In this document: positions 9,214-20,213 of the stretch, one piece after another
Layout: each line of letters starts with the position of its first letter
Position numbering within the stretch: the first letter of the stretch is position 1
Assembly (NCBI GenBank): GCA_963824985.1
Contig: CAWGRQ010000023.1
Coordinates: 1 to 64,000 of the forward strand
Length of the DNA stretch: 64,000 nucleotides
Direction: 5' to 3'
Source of the DNA: JAFNAG01 sp963824985
Lineage (GTDB): Bacteria; Acidobacteriota; UBA6911
Notes under the pieces: model-generated
Told to the model about the DNA's origin: nothing
Database searches by the model: none
Seen by the model: the letters and a program-made list of their open reading frames with translations, nothing else
Translations under genes and position numbers: made by a program

Positions 9214-12200
9214 ATGCGCACTCACTTCGAGCGGATCGCCATAATCAATCGCGGAGAACCGGCGATCCGATTTATCCGCGCCGTGCGCCAGTTCAACCGC
9301 GAGCATCAGACCCAGCTTCAAACCATCGTCTTCTATGCGGTTCCGGACCGCCATGCGCGCTTTATCCGTGAGGCGGATGAAGCCGTCGGTATCGGGGCAG
9401 CCAACTATTTCGACACGCTCGACGGACAGCGCAAGCCTGCCTACATGGACCATGAAAGAGTAGCGCGCGCGTTGGCAGAATGCCGGGCTGATGCCGTCTG
9501 GGTCGGCTGGGGCTTTGTTTCAGAGAGTCCCGAATTCGTCGACCTGTGCACGCGCATGGGCCTTACGTTTATTGGGCCCGACAGCGCCTCAATGAAGCTC
9601 CTGGGAGATAAGATCAGCGCAAAGCGCCTCGCCGAGCGGATCGGCGTGCCCGTGATCCCATGGCAGAGTGAGCCGGCGGACACTATCGAAGCCGCGCTGG
9701 CGCACGCGCGCTCCCTCGGCTATCCCGTCGTCATCAAGGCCACTGCCGGAGAGGGCGGCCGGGGAATCCGCGGCGTTGCCTCCGAGCACGAATTGCCCGC
9801 CGCCTACCACAGCACCCGGAATGAGGCACAGAGATTCTTCGGCAATCCTACCGTCTTCGTGGAGAAATGGCTGGAAGGTGCACGGCATGTCGAAGTCCAG
9901 ATAGTAGCGGATTCCGCCGGCACCACGTGGGCAGTCGGGGTGCGCGATTGCACCCTGCAACGGCGCCACCAAAAGATCGTGGAAGAGGCTCCCGCCACTA
10001 TCCTTTCGGCACGCAAAGATCGCGCCCTCCGCGAAGCTGCGGTCAGGATCTGCAAGGCCGCCCGCTACCTGAACGCCGGGACGGTAGAGTTCCTCCTGGA
10101 TCCGCGCACGCACCGGTTCGGTTTCATGGATGTGAACGTCCGGTTGCAGGTGGAACATGCGGTCACCGAGCTCACGACGGGCCTGGATCTCGTCCAATTG
10201 CAGCTGCACATCGCCCGGGGCGGCCTGCTGGAAGGCAAGCCTCCCAAGCCTCGCGGACATGCCATCGAAGTGCGCTTGAACGCCGAGGATGCGGAAGATG
10301 CGTTCGCTCCCGCCCCCGGTAAGATCGAACTCTTCCGCATACCCACACAACCCGGTTTGCGTTTGGATTCCGGCGTGTCGGAAGGAGACGATATCCCGGC
10401 AGAGTTTGACTCCATGTTTGCGAAGTTGATCTGCTTTGGACAGACTCGCGACGCGGCGTTATCCGGCCTCACCAAGGCATTGGAGGACAGCGCCATCATC
10501 GTGGCGGGCGGCGCAACAAACCGGGCGTTTCTCCTCCAGCTTCTCGAGCGCGAGGAAGTGAGGCAGGACAAGACGGACGTCTCATGGCTGGATCGTCAGA
10601 CTGCCGCGGGCGGGCACATCACGGAAAAGCACGCCGACATCGCTTTGATCAAAGCGGCCATCGATGCCTATGACGCGGAATTCGAGGCGGAACGTGAGCA
10701 GTTCTTCGCTTCGGCCCTCCGCATGCGCCCCTTGATCCGAACGGAAGCAGGGCGATCCTTCGAGCTCTACCACCGCCGTCATCGGTACCAATTCCGGGTT
10801 TTCAAGCACAGCAGGGAACACTATCGGATCGATGCCGACGGCACCAGCATCCGTGTTGAGATCAATCCGGGCGGGAGATATGAACACTGGCTGAACTATA
10901 ACGGCAGGCGGTTTCGCGTACTGTCGATCGTCCGGGGTCTCACTCAGCTGGTCGAGGTGGACGGCACGCTGCACAAGATCTCCCGGGACGAGACCGGAAA
11001 TGTCTGCGCGCACATTCCATCCGTGGTTGTATCCATCGACGTCAAGCCGGGCGATCGGGTATCGGCAGGCGATCAGCTTGCCCTGCTTGAGGCCATGAAA
11101 ATGGAAATGCCGATCGTGGCCCCTTTCGCAGGCGCGGTTCGGGAAGTGTTCGTGCGCAGCAACTCCCAGGTTGGGACCGGGACCCCCCTGCTCCGGCTTG
11201 ACCCTGCGACTCCAGGTATTTACGAGGATGCTCACCCGCGCGTCACGTTTCACCCCTGGGAGACGAGTGCCGCCGCCAAAAACGATCGGGACGGAAACCA
11301 GCACCTGATCCTGGCCGAATTGCGCCATCTCATGCTTGGGGCTGATATTCACCCGACGGAAGCCAAAAAGCTGGTCGAAGACTACACCCGCATCAGCCAG
11401 CTTCTTCCCTCGGAACACCGGGAATTCAACCGGGCGGAGGACGAGATCCTCAGCATCTACATTGACATCTCAGCGCTTTTCCGGCGCCAGGCGGCTGCTG
11501 AAGACAAGGAAGACGCCGGCAAAATAAGCTCGGGTGAATATCTGCTCACTTACCTTCGGAATCTGGACAGCCGCGGCACAGCTTTGCCTGCCTCCTTTCT
11601 GGAAAAAGTCCGCCGCGCTCTGCGCCATTATGGCGACGACAGCCTCGATCCCACCCCCGAGCTGAAGGGGCTCCTGCTGCTCATTTATAAATCACACCAG
11701 AATATGGAGCAGCGCGTGCCCGTAATTGCCGCGATCCTGGAGCGCCGTCTGGCATGTGCCGCTGAGCTGGCGCCGTATGCCAGTCCGGAATTCTCACTTT
11801 TGCTGGACCGGCTGGCTGCGGTTTCCAAGGGACGTTTCCCGGCTCTGAGTGATTTGGCGCGAGAGATTAAGTACCGATATTATGATCTGCCCGTGTTTGA
11901 AAAGGCCCGCAGCGCCGTCTGCGCAGAAATGGAAGGTCACCTGACGCACCTCCTCCGGAATGCCGACGCCGCCGATCGAGCGGAGAGAGTCCAGTCGCTG
12001 ATTCAATGCCCGTACCCGTTGCTGGCCATGCTGACGGCTCGATTCGAAAATGCACCGCGCGCGACGCGCCGGCTGATGCTGGAGGTGCTCACGCGCCGTT
12101 TTTACCGGATAAGAAACCTCGAGGCTTTGCGGACGACCGAGGTCCAGGGGCAATGTCTTGCCTTGGCGGAATATGACCTGCAAGGCAAGCGCGTGCACGT

Positions 12201-14793
12201 GGTGTCGGCCGACATTGCAGGATTGGATATCGCCCGTGCCATCGAGGCGCTCCGGCCCGCGGTTGCGGAGATTCCTGCCACTCACGACACGGTTGTTGAC
12301 TTGTATGGCTGGAGCCGCGATACCCTTCCGGATCCGGATGCGACCGGCATCCGGCTGGGTGCCATCCTGAACAAGACCGGCTTCGACCGTCCGCTGCGCC
12401 GCGTGGTGATTGGATTGGAGGGTCCCAGGAGTGGAGGAGAGGCGGGTCAAACCCAGTATTACACCTTTCGCCCCTCGGAGGATTGCTATCGGGAGGAAAA
12501 GCTCTACCGTGGCATGCATCCCATGATGAGCAAGCGCCTGCAGCTTTGGCGCCTGCAAAACTTCCACATCGAGCGACTGCCATCGGTTGAGGACATATAT
12601 TTCTTCCGGGGAGTCGCCCGGGAGAATTCCAAAGACGAACGATTGTTCGCTATTGCCGAAGTGCGCGACTTGACCCCGGTAAGCGACCCGTGTGGCCGGG
12701 TCGCGCGTCTGCCCCACCTGGAAGGAATGCTCACGGAGGTATTCGCCGCCATTCGCAAGGTCCAGCTCCAGAGGGTGCCGGAGGAAAGACTCCACTGGAA
12801 TCGGGTGCTCCTGTATGTCTGGCCATCCACAACACTGCAGGTTGGTGAGCTGCAAACCCTCATCCGCCGCATGGCGCGCCAGACGGATGGGCTCGGGCTG
12901 GAAAAGGTGGCGCTTCGCGTGGAAATGGCCGATCCGCAGACCGGGGTCCTGCAGAATAAGATACTGAGTTTTTCCAATCCCGCCGGGCGCGGCGTCACTT
13001 TCCGTTTTTCGTTGCCGACCGATCAGCTCGTCCGTCCACTGAGCGAATACGACCAGAAAGTGGTCCGCATGAGGCAACGGGGATTGAACTATCCCTACGA
13101 AATAATCCGGACCTTGACTCCCCAGGGGGAAACCATCCACTCGGAACTTCCCCCGGGAACATTCACGGAATACGATCTGGATGAGAATTTGAACCTCGTT
13201 CCGGTCGAAAGGCCTTACGGCCGCAACACGGCGAATATCGTGGCAGGCGTGATCCGCAATGTAACGGCGAAGTATCCCGAGGGAATGTCGCGCGTCATCC
13301 TGCTCGGAGATCCCAGCAAGGAGATGGGTTCTCTCGCGGAGCCGGAGTGCCGCAGAATTCTGGCGGCACTGGACCTCGCCGAAGAACTCCGTGTGCCGCT
13401 CGAGTGGTTCACCCACTCGGCGGGGGCCAAGATCGCGCTGGATAGCGGCACGGAGAACATGGATTGGATCGCGCGTGTGCTGCGACGTCTGATTGAATTC
13501 ACACAGGCCGGCAGCGAGGTCAATGTCATCGTTGCGGGCATCAACGTCGGGGCTCAGCCATACTGGAATGCCGAGGCAACCATGTTAATGCACACCCGCG
13601 GTATCCTGGTGATGATGCCGGAAAGTGCGATGGTGCTCACCGGGAAAACCGCTCTGGATTACTCGGGATCCGTGTCGGCTGAGGACAATCAAGGCATCGG
13701 CGGCTATGAGCGCGTCATGGGCCCAAACGGCCAGGCGCAGTACTGGGCTCGCGATCTGGCCGGATCATGCGGGATCCTCATGCGCCATTACGATCACACC
13801 TACATCATGCCGGGCGAGCGCTTTCCGCGTCGCGGCACGACCGTCGACCCCCCGTCACGCGATGTCTGCCAGTTCCCTCATAGCGAAAATGGAGAAGGCT
13901 TCAAGCGGGTAGGCGACATTTTTTCGGACGAGCACAACCCCGGACGCAAGAAACCGTTTGAGATCCGCAAAGTGATGCTGGCGGTGACGGACCAGGACCA
14001 TCGGCCGCTCGAGCGCTGGCCCGGAATGGAGGATGGCGAAATCGCAGTCGTCTGGGATGCGCACATCGGAGGCTACCCGGTCTGCCTCCTGGGCTTTGAA
14101 TCGCGCTCGATGGCGCGCACCGGATTCGTAGCAACGGACGGCCCGGAACAGTATACTTCCGGCACACTCTTCCCCATGGCCTCCAAGAAAGTTGCCCGCG
14201 CCATCAACGCATCCAGCAACAACCGGCCTCTCGTCATTCTGGCCAATCTCTCCGGTTTTGATGGTTCGCCGGAGTCCATGCGCAGGCGACAGCTCGAATT
14301 TGGCGCGGAAATCGGGCGGGCCATCGTGAATTTCAAGGGTCCGGTGGTCTTCTGTGTCGTTTCCCGATATCACGGCGGCGCGTTTGTGGTTTTTTCGCGC
14401 GTCCTGAATCAAAACTTCGAGGCCATCGCGCTGGAGGGAACTTACGCCTCGGTGATCGGAGGCGCTCCGGCGGCAGCAGTGGTGTTCGCACGCGAGGTCG
14501 ATATGCGGACCCGAGCCGATGCGCGCTTTGTGGCGCTGGAAAAAGAGATCGCCGCAGCTGCCAACAGCCAGAAACGGCACCTCCATGACCAGCTCGCCGA
14601 GTTGAAAGAACTGGTGCGCTCCGAAAAGCTGGGCGAGGTTGCGGATGAATTCGACCGCATCCACACCGTGCACCGCGCCTTGAAAGTGGGATCGCTCGAC
14701 CGTATCATCCCTCCCAGTCGGTTGCGTCCCTACCTCATTGACGCGATCGAGCGGGGTATTGCCCGGGAACTGCAGGGCAGGCCATCCTCTTAA
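9214..14793 (+). CDS. Single-chain acyl-CoA (acetyl-CoA) carboxylase: BC, BCCP, central and carboxyltransferase domains
   Basis: 1859 residues combining all carboxylase activities. Residues 1-450 are biotin carboxylase: ATP-grasp loop KATAGEGGRGIRGV and active site FMDVNVRLQVEHAVTE (the usual Glu-Val-Asn-Pro-Arg is Asp-Val-Asn-Val-Arg). Residues about 590-665 are the biotinyl domain with EAMKMEM; Lys629 is the predicted biotin site. Residues about 690-1250 are a long helical middle region with a segment like the eukaryotic ACC central domain (MLEVLTRRFYRIRNLEALR). Residues about 1300-1830 are the two crotonase-fold halves of the carboxyltransferase (GINVGAQPYWNAEATMLMHT; ESRSMARTGFVATDGPEQYT). 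It makes malonyl-CoA or a related acyl product from bicarbonate and ATP; the substrate cannot be told. Bacterial ACC is normally four separate subunits. ATG 9214 has only a weak ribosome site. No accA-D neighbours. Confidence 0.88.
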   Translation: MRTHFERIAIINRGEPAIRFIRAVRQFNREHQTQLQTIVFYAVPDRHARFIREADEAVGIGAANYFDTLDGQRKPAYMDHERVARALAECRADAVWVGWGFVSESPEFVDLCTRMGLTFIGPDSASMKLLGDKISAKRLAERIGVPVIPWQSEPADTIEAALAHARSLGYPVVIKATAGEGGRGIRGVASEHELPAAYHSTRNEAQRFFGNPTVFVEKWLEGARHVEVQIVADSAGTTWAVGVRDCTLQRRHQKIVEEAPATILSARKDRALREAAVRICKAARYLNAGTVEFLLDPRTHRFGFMDVNVRLQVEHAVTELTTGLDLVQLQLHIARGGLLEGKPPKPRGHAIEVRLNAEDAEDAFAPAPGKIELFRIPTQPGLRLDSGVSEGDDIPAEFDSMFAKLICFGQTRDAALSGLTKALEDSAIIVAGGATNRAFLLQLLEREEVRQDKTDVSWLDRQTAAGGHITEKHADIALIKAAIDAYDAEFEAEREQFFASALRMRPLIRTEAGRSFELYHRRHRYQFRVFKHSREHYRIDADGTSIRVEINPGGRYEHWLNYNGRRFRVLSIVRGLTQLVEVDGTLHKISRDETGNVCAHIPSVVVSIDVKPGDRVSAGDQLALLEAMKMEMPIVAPFAGAVREVFVRSNSQVGTGTPLLRLDPATPGIYEDAHPRVTFHPWETSAAAKNDRDGNQHLILAELRHLMLGADIHPTEAKKLVEDYTRISQLLPSEHREFNRAEDEILSIYIDISALFRRQAAAEDKEDAGKISSGEYLLTYLRNLDSRGTALPASFLEKVRRALRHYGDDSLDPTPELKGLLLLIYKSHQNMEQRVPVIAAILERRLACAAELAPYASPEFSLLLDRLAAVSKGRFPALSDLAREIKYRYYDLPVFEKARSAVCAEMEGHLTHLLRNADAADRAERVQSLIQCPYPLLAMLTARFENAPRATRRLMLEVLTRRFYRIRNLEALRTTEVQGQCLALAEYDLQGKRVHVVSADIAGLDIARAIEALRPAVAEIPATHDTVVDLYGWSRDTLPDPDATGIRLGAILNKTGFDRPLRRVVIGLEGPRSGGEAGQTQYYTFRPSEDCYREEKLYRGMHPMMSKRLQLWRLQNFHIERLPSVEDIYFFRGVARENSKDERLFAIAEVRDLTPVSDPCGRVARLPHLEGMLTEVFAAIRKVQLQRVPEERLHWNRVLLYVWPSTTLQVGELQTLIRRMARQTDGLGLEKVALRVEMADPQTGVLQNKILSFSNPAGRGVTFRFSLPTDQLVRPLSEYDQKVVRMRQRGLNYPYEIIRTLTPQGETIHSELPPGTFTEYDLDENLNLVPVERPYGRNTANIVAGVIRNVTAKYPEGMSRVILLGDPSKEMGSLAEPECRRILAALDLAEELRVPLEWFTHSAGAKIALDSGTENMDWIARVLRRLIEFTQAGSEVNVIVAGINVGAQPYWNAEATMLMHTRGILVMMPESAMVLTGKTALDYSGSVSAEDNQGIGGYERVMGPNGQAQYWARDLAGSCGILMRHYDHTYIMPGERFPRRGTTVDPPSRDVCQFPHSENGEGFKRVGDIFSDEHNPGRKKPFEIRKVMLAVTDQDHRPLERWPGMEDGEIAVVWDAHIGGYPVCLLGFESRSMARTGFVATDGPEQYTSGTLFPMASKKVARAINASSNNRPLVILANLSGFDGSPESMRRRQLEFGAEIGRAIVNFKGPVVFCVVSRYHGGAFVVFSRVLNQNFEAIALEGTYASVIGGAPAAAVVFAREVDMRTRADARFVALEKEIAAAANSQKRHLHDQLAELKELVRSEKLGEVADEFDRIHTVHRALKVGSLDRIIPPSRLRPYLIDAIERGIARELQGRPSS

Positions 14794-14891
14794 AAAAAAG
14801 TAACGCGAATGCGTCGGGACAGTGGGAACAAGCCCATCTGGGAACATCGAATGATCCCGATGCCACCCGGCAGGAAACCTTCGGAAGGGAA

Positions 14892-15971
14892 TCAGCTCAT
14901 CGACAACACGCCGCGGGCAGCGTCCAGTTTCGCTTTTATTCTCCGGTAAACCTTTTCGATGCCGGTCAGATTGCCGCCATGCAGGGGCTTGTACAGCTCC
15001 TCGCAGTTTTTCTTTGCCCTGGCTTCGAAGTCGCCTTTTAATAACTCCGCCGCCGCGAATGAATCGATCGCATCTTCGATCGAGTTTTCTTTCCACTGGA
15101 TCATGCCGATGTAGTAATAGCCGGCGTCATATTGCTTTATCTTTAGAGCCGTCTCGAGTGACTGCAGCGCCTGGGGATATTTGTTCTCATTGAAATAATT
15201 CATGCCGAGAATGTTGTAGCACGTATGCCGGATAATCGTGACCGCCTTGTTCCAGTCGGCCTCCGATGTCGCCTCGGGCTTCTTGGCCAAAGCCAGGGAT
15301 TTAAGCGTCTGCTGGGCATAGTCTGCAGCTTTGGGAAGATCCGCTTCGGCATATTTCGAGACGAATTGCCACCGGAGCTCGAAGTTGTCGTTGAATTCCG
15401 GATATTGGAGCAGCTTCAGCGCCCATTCCATCTTTTTGGGCTCATTGCCGAGCTTCTGATAGGCCAGGTAGATGGCCGATGCGAGATGAGGCAATGGTTT
15501 CTGGGCAAACACCTTCTCCCCATATTCGATGAACTTCTGGTCGTGCCCCAGCCTTTGTGCCGCCTCGGCGACGAAAGCGATCGTCTGCAGGTCGTTCGGC
15601 GCATACTTGAGCCACTGCTCCGCCACCGGCTCGAGCTTGGCATAATCTCCGGCTTTCTGGTACTCGAACATCAGGTTCTGGTAGGCGGTTACAATGTAAA
15701 CCTGAAGCTTGGATTTGGGATACTTCTCCATGAACGCAATCAGGGCGGCGCCCCGCTTTGCCAGATCCGGCTCCTTGGTCGCCTTTTCATAGGCGTCGTA
15801 CTCTTCTTCGGTATACTCTTCCGCCGGGTCCTGCTTTTGCTGCTCCACAACCTTCTTTTGCTGACGGGGATTGTCTGCCCGGCTACCCGCGTCGGGCCAG
15901 GCGAATCCCACAGCAAGCATAGTCGAAACAGCCAGGAGGGCCAGAAACAGTCTCTGATGGCCTCGAATCAT
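14892..15971 (-). CDS. Secreted TPR-repeat protein
   Basis: 359 residues from ATG 15971, preceded by GAAGGGAG; an upstream in-frame ATG (16010) would put 13 residues before a clear signal peptide (LFLALLAVSTMLAVGFAWPD). After a charged linker (KKVVEQQKQDPAEEYTEEEY) come several helical tetratricopeptide-type repeats, for example YIVTAYQNLMFEYQKAGDYA, CYNILGMNYFNENKYPQALQ and AGYYYIGMIQWKENSIEDAI. The probable role is a periplasmic protein-protein scaffold; no enzyme motif is seen. It is convergent with the carboxylase (98-base gap) and monocistronic as far as visible. Confidence 0.75.
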   Translation of the reverse strand: MIRGHQRLFLALLAVSTMLAVGFAWPDAGSRADNPRQQKKVVEQQKQDPAEEYTEEEYDAYEKATKEPDLAKRGAALIAFMEKYPKSKLQVYIVTAYQNLMFEYQKAGDYAKLEPVAEQWLKYAPNDLQTIAFVAEAAQRLGHDQKFIEYGEKVFAQKPLPHLASAIYLAYQKLGNEPKKMEWALKLLQYPEFNDNFELRWQFVSKYAEADLPKAADYAQQTLKSLALAKKPEATSEADWNKAVTIIRHTCYNILGMNYFNENKYPQALQSLETALKIKQYDAGYYYIGMIQWKENSIEDAIDSFAAAELLKGDFEARAKKNCEELYKPLHGGNLTGIEKVYRRIKAKLDAARGVLSMS

Positions 15972-16563
15972 GGATGTTAGTCTCCCTTCATTCTCATTGA
16001 TCTCGCGCATTCTAAAAGATTCCCAAAATTCAAATCAACTATATATTTCCTGGTTTATGGATGTAATGCAGTTCGCCGCCGTTTCGGGCGGATGCGCCTG
16101 CCTGATGGATGCTCAAAACCTTCTCTAAGCTCTCCACCAAATAAAGATGATCGCAATGAGCCGAAGTTTCGCCGATTGGGCTCGGCGGCCCAGTCTGCCT
16201 CCATGGCATCGAACCGAAGAAAGGCGACGCCGCCACATTACTTAGACACCTTTTACTTGCTGCCGGTTCCCCCGAGGCTTGCATGGAGGGCTCATGGAAC
16301 GTAACTTGCCCCCTGCATAGGAGATTCTGGCATGACCTGATGAAAGGTGCAACATCATCGTGGAGGAAAATAGGGAATATCGCCCGGGACCCGTTTATGA
16401 AAAGATGCCATAAATCTATATGGACAAATATATCCATTTATCTTATATTATTGATCGGAGCTGGGGTTGACGCGATGTGGGCGGCAACCCGGGGAAGAAT
16501 TGACCGGTAGTTGCACTTGTCAGTTTGATCGCGGGATGTGCCGTGGATAGTGGGATTGCATGC
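15972..16563. other. 590-base gap, nothing recognised
   Basis: Region between the start of the TPR gene and the polyferredoxin, so it should contain two divergent promoters. It has an AT-rich patch near 16420-16455 (atatccatttatcttatatt) that could serve the + strand gene. Short open frames on both strands have no ribosome site or family resemblance. Confidence 0.35.
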
Positions 16564-17628
16564 GTGGAAGTCAAACGGAAGGACGACCCACGCCTTCCGA
16601 CGCGGGTAAAGCCCGGCATAAAACGGGTCTGCAAGCCGGTGCGCGACTGCTCCCAGAGGTGGCGCCGCGGGTTTCAGATTGTCTTCCTCCTGTTGAATCT
16701 TGCCATCGGTTTTCAGTTCTATCTTTTCATCCGCTATTTCGAATCGGCGGGTGGGTCGCAACCAATCCCCCGACCTCCCGGCGTCGACGGCTGGCTGCCG
16801 ATCGGCGGTATGATGAATCTCAAATACGCTCTGGGGACAGGGAACATTCCTGCCATCCACCCCGCTGCCATGGTTCTGCTTGTGGCGTTTCTCCTGATGT
16901 CGCTCTTTTTCCGGAAGGCATTCTGCGGCTGGCTCTGTCCGATCGGAACCCTGTCGGAAGGATTATGGAAACTCGGCAGAAAATATTTCAACTATAACTG
17001 GAGCCTGCCGAACTGGGCCGATCTTCCGCTGCGCAGCCTGAAATACATTCTCTTCGGACTGTTTCTCTACGCCGTCGCAAGCATGCCGGTTGCCTCCCTT
17101 CAGGGTTTTCTCGAGAGTCCCTATTTCAAGGTCGCCGACGTGAAGATGCTGAATTTCTTCCGCTACATGGGATCGACCGCGGCGATCACACTCGTCGTTC
17201 TGGCCGGGCTCTCCGTGCTGGTGAAAAACTTCTGGTGCCGGTATCTTTGCCCCTATGGCGCGTTGATGGGGCTGGCATCGCTGATCAGCCCGTCGGGAAT
17301 CCGCCGCGATCCGCAAGTATGCATCGACTGCGCCAGATGCGCCCGGTCTTGCCCAGCGCTGCTGCCGGTAGACCGACTGCTTGCGGTTCGATCTCCGGAA
17401 TGCATGGCCTGCATGGAGTGCGTGGCCGTTTGCCCGGCGCGCGGCGCGCTGCAGATGTCGCTCCCCGGGCTTCGCCCCCTGCCCCCCTGGATGTTTGCCG
17501 CCGGCATCGCCGCCGTCTTTCTGGGGATCGTCCTGATAGCCGGATTCGCCGGTGTCTGGCAGACCCGGATTCCCGACGAGGTCTATTTTCAGCTGATTCC
17601 CAGGGTGCAGGAATTCATTCATCCCTGA
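16564..17628 (+). CDS. Membrane 4Fe-4S polyferredoxin, NapH/NosR/RdxI-like
   Basis: About 354 residues. TM helices alternate with paired cysteine motifs of the NapH/NosR/CcoG class: FCGWLCPIGTLSE and WCRYLCPYGALMG at cytoplasmic loops. Two ferredoxin clusters follow, CIDCARCARSCP and CMACMECVAVCP, and a last TM helix (MFAAGIAAVFLGIVLIAGFA). Likely role: electron transfer from or to the quinone pool, or maturation of a membrane redox enzyme. The partner is not in the window. Start is uncertain: GTG 16564 has a GGGA upstream, while a TTG at 16525 would add 13 residues. The second cluster lacks nothing obvious; the first has Pro-Ala-Leu-Leu after CP. A groES operon follows on the same strand but has its own promoter. 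Confidence 0.8.
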   Translation: MEVKRKDDPRLPTRVKPGIKRVCKPVRDCSQRWRRGFQIVFLLLNLAIGFQFYLFIRYFESAGGSQPIPRPPGVDGWLPIGGMMNLKYALGTGNIPAIHPAAMVLLVAFLLMSLFFRKAFCGWLCPIGTLSEGLWKLGRKYFNYNWSLPNWADLPLRSLKYILFGLFLYAVASMPVASLQGFLESPYFKVADVKMLNFFRYMGSTAAITLVVLAGLSVLVKNFWCRYLCPYGALMGLASLISPSGIRRDPQVCIDCARCARSCPALLPVDRLLAVRSPECMACMECVAVCPARGALQMSLPGLRPLPPWMFAAGIAAVFLGIVLIAGFAGVWQTRIPDEVYFQLIPRVQEFIHP

Positions 17629-17672
17629 CCCCCCACTCTTTGCCTCCGCTTCCATTTTTTGGCGCCCCGCAT

Positions 17673-17700
17673 TTGACAAGTCCGCTTTGCGATTTATATT
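17673..17700 (+). promoter_or_regulatory. Sigma-70-type promoter of groES-groEL
   Basis: TTGACA at 17673-17678, 16-base spacer, TATATT at 17695-17700, directly ahead of the CIRCE operator. Confidence 0.75.
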
Positions 17701-17701
17701 A

Positions 17702-17728
17702 TTAGCACTCGCCATGGTCGAGTGCTAA
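17702..17728 (+). promoter_or_regulatory. CIRCE operator (HrcA binding site)
   Basis: Exact consensus TTAGCACTC, 9-base spacer, GAGTGCTAA. It lies immediately after the -10 box, so HrcA bound here would block transcription and groESL would be heat-induced. No hrcA gene lies in this window. Confidence 0.97.
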
Positions 17729-17783
17729 TCAGATGCTGGAATGCCGTATCAGGGGCTTTTGAATGAAAAGGAGATCTAAAGGT

Positions 17784-18080
17784 ATGAAAATCAGGCCTTT
17801 GCACGATCGTGTGCTTCTAAAGCGATTTGAGGAAAAGGAAGTGGTTAAGGGCGGGATCATCATCCCGGACACGGCCAAGGAAAAGCCGATGGAGGGAGAG
17901 GTGATCGCGGTCGGCCCGGGAAAGATGCTGGATGACGGCAAGCGGTCGCCTATCGACGTCAAGGCGGGAGACCGGGTGCTGTTCGGCAAATACGCCGGGA
18001 CCGAGATCAAGATTGATGACGAGGAACTCGTAATCATGCGCGAGGAAGAGATCCTGGCGGTGCTGGCAAAAGGGAAGTAA
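17784..18080 (+). CDS. groES: Co-chaperonin GroES
   Basis: 98-residue 10-kDa chaperonin: MKIRPLHDRVLLKRFEEKEV, the mobile loop (KGGIIIPDTAKEKP), and the beta-barrel end GTEIKIDDEELVIMREEEIL. It caps GroEL and helps encapsulated substrates fold. Start ATG 17784 is preferred over the in-frame ATG 17763: AAGGAG lies at 17767-17772 between them, and family members begin with M-x-I/L-R-P-L. First gene of a two-gene operon with groEL, 56 bases apart, under the CIRCE-bearing promoter. Full length and ordinary. Confidence 0.97.
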   Translation: MKIRPLHDRVLLKRFEEKEVVKGGIIIPDTAKEKPMEGEVIAVGPGKMLDDGKRSPIDVKAGDRVLFGKYAGTEIKIDDEELVIMREEEILAVLAKGK

Positions 18081-18136
18081 GCGGATCCAGAGAATCGGGT
18101 CATAGAAACTGAAGAATTGGGAAGGAGCGAAAATTT

Positions 18137-19762
<1,626 letters not shown>

Positions 19763-19793
19763 ATTCCGCTTTGCATCCTGGACCCTCTCAGAG

Positions 19794-19816
19794 GCCCGGA
19801 GATCCGATCTCCGGGC
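19794..19816 (+). terminator. Hairpin after groEL
   Basis: gcccggagat, loop ccg, atctccgggc, followed only by ttct. A perfect 10-bp stem 31 bases after the groEL stop; the weak T run leaves intrinsic termination likely but not certain. Confidence 0.65.
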
Positions 19817-19913
19817 TTCTGCCACAGTAACGATTCTCCCGGGGTGGAGGATCGGCATTTCCCCGGAAGCCTGTTCCGAAAATAAGCCAAATCAGGCGCG
19901 GGCAGGCGCCTCC

Positions 19914-19999
19914 TAGCCTGGACCTGGACCTGGACCTGGACTTAGACCTGGACCTGGTCTGATGCGGACGAGGTCCACGTCAAGGACGAGGTCGAGGTT
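19914..19999. repeat. Hexamer array cctgga with inverted partner
   Basis: Several tandem copies of tggacc/tggact hexamers (about 19916-19960) are followed after a short gap by a partly complementary array (gaggtccacgtcaaggac, gaggtcgaggtttaagtc). It could fold into a hairpin. A sister copy with the same layout lies at 58474-58610. Confidence 0.7.
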
Positions 20000-20029
20000 T
20001 AAGTCGGAGTCTGCATATCGCGATGCCCA

Positions 20030-20195
20030 TTTTCATGCGTCACCGGGTGCGCCATAGCGCATGAGGAGCTGCTCCGAAAATAGCTCTTTGCGCCCTCGCG
20101 CCCTTGCGTCATTGCGTTAAAAAAATCAACGCAAGGACGCAAAGCCAAAGGATTTTCATGCGTCACCGGGTGCGCCACAGGCCCATGGATTACTG
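20030..20195. repeat. Direct repeats flanking a cgcaaagg palindrome
   Basis: The 25-base unit starting ttttcatgcgtcaccggg occurs at 20030-20054 and 20153-20177. Between them is a hairpin of tttgcgccctcgcgcccttg against aacgcaaggacgcaaag (20088-20144), related to the arms at 1868-1900. The second unit continues into caggcccatggattactg, which recurs at about 59774-59800. The 450-base gap 19763-20213 holds only these repeats and the groEL hairpin. Confidence 0.75.
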
Positions 20196-20213
20196 CTTCA
20201 TGAATGATGCGGG

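Noticed and set aside
16283..16510. Small open frames in the gap before the polyferredoxin.
   Set aside because: No ribosome site, no motif, atypical composition.
19914..19999. CRISPR-like look of the repeated hexamers.
   Set aside because: There are no unique spacers, the unit is 6 bases, and no cas genes are near.
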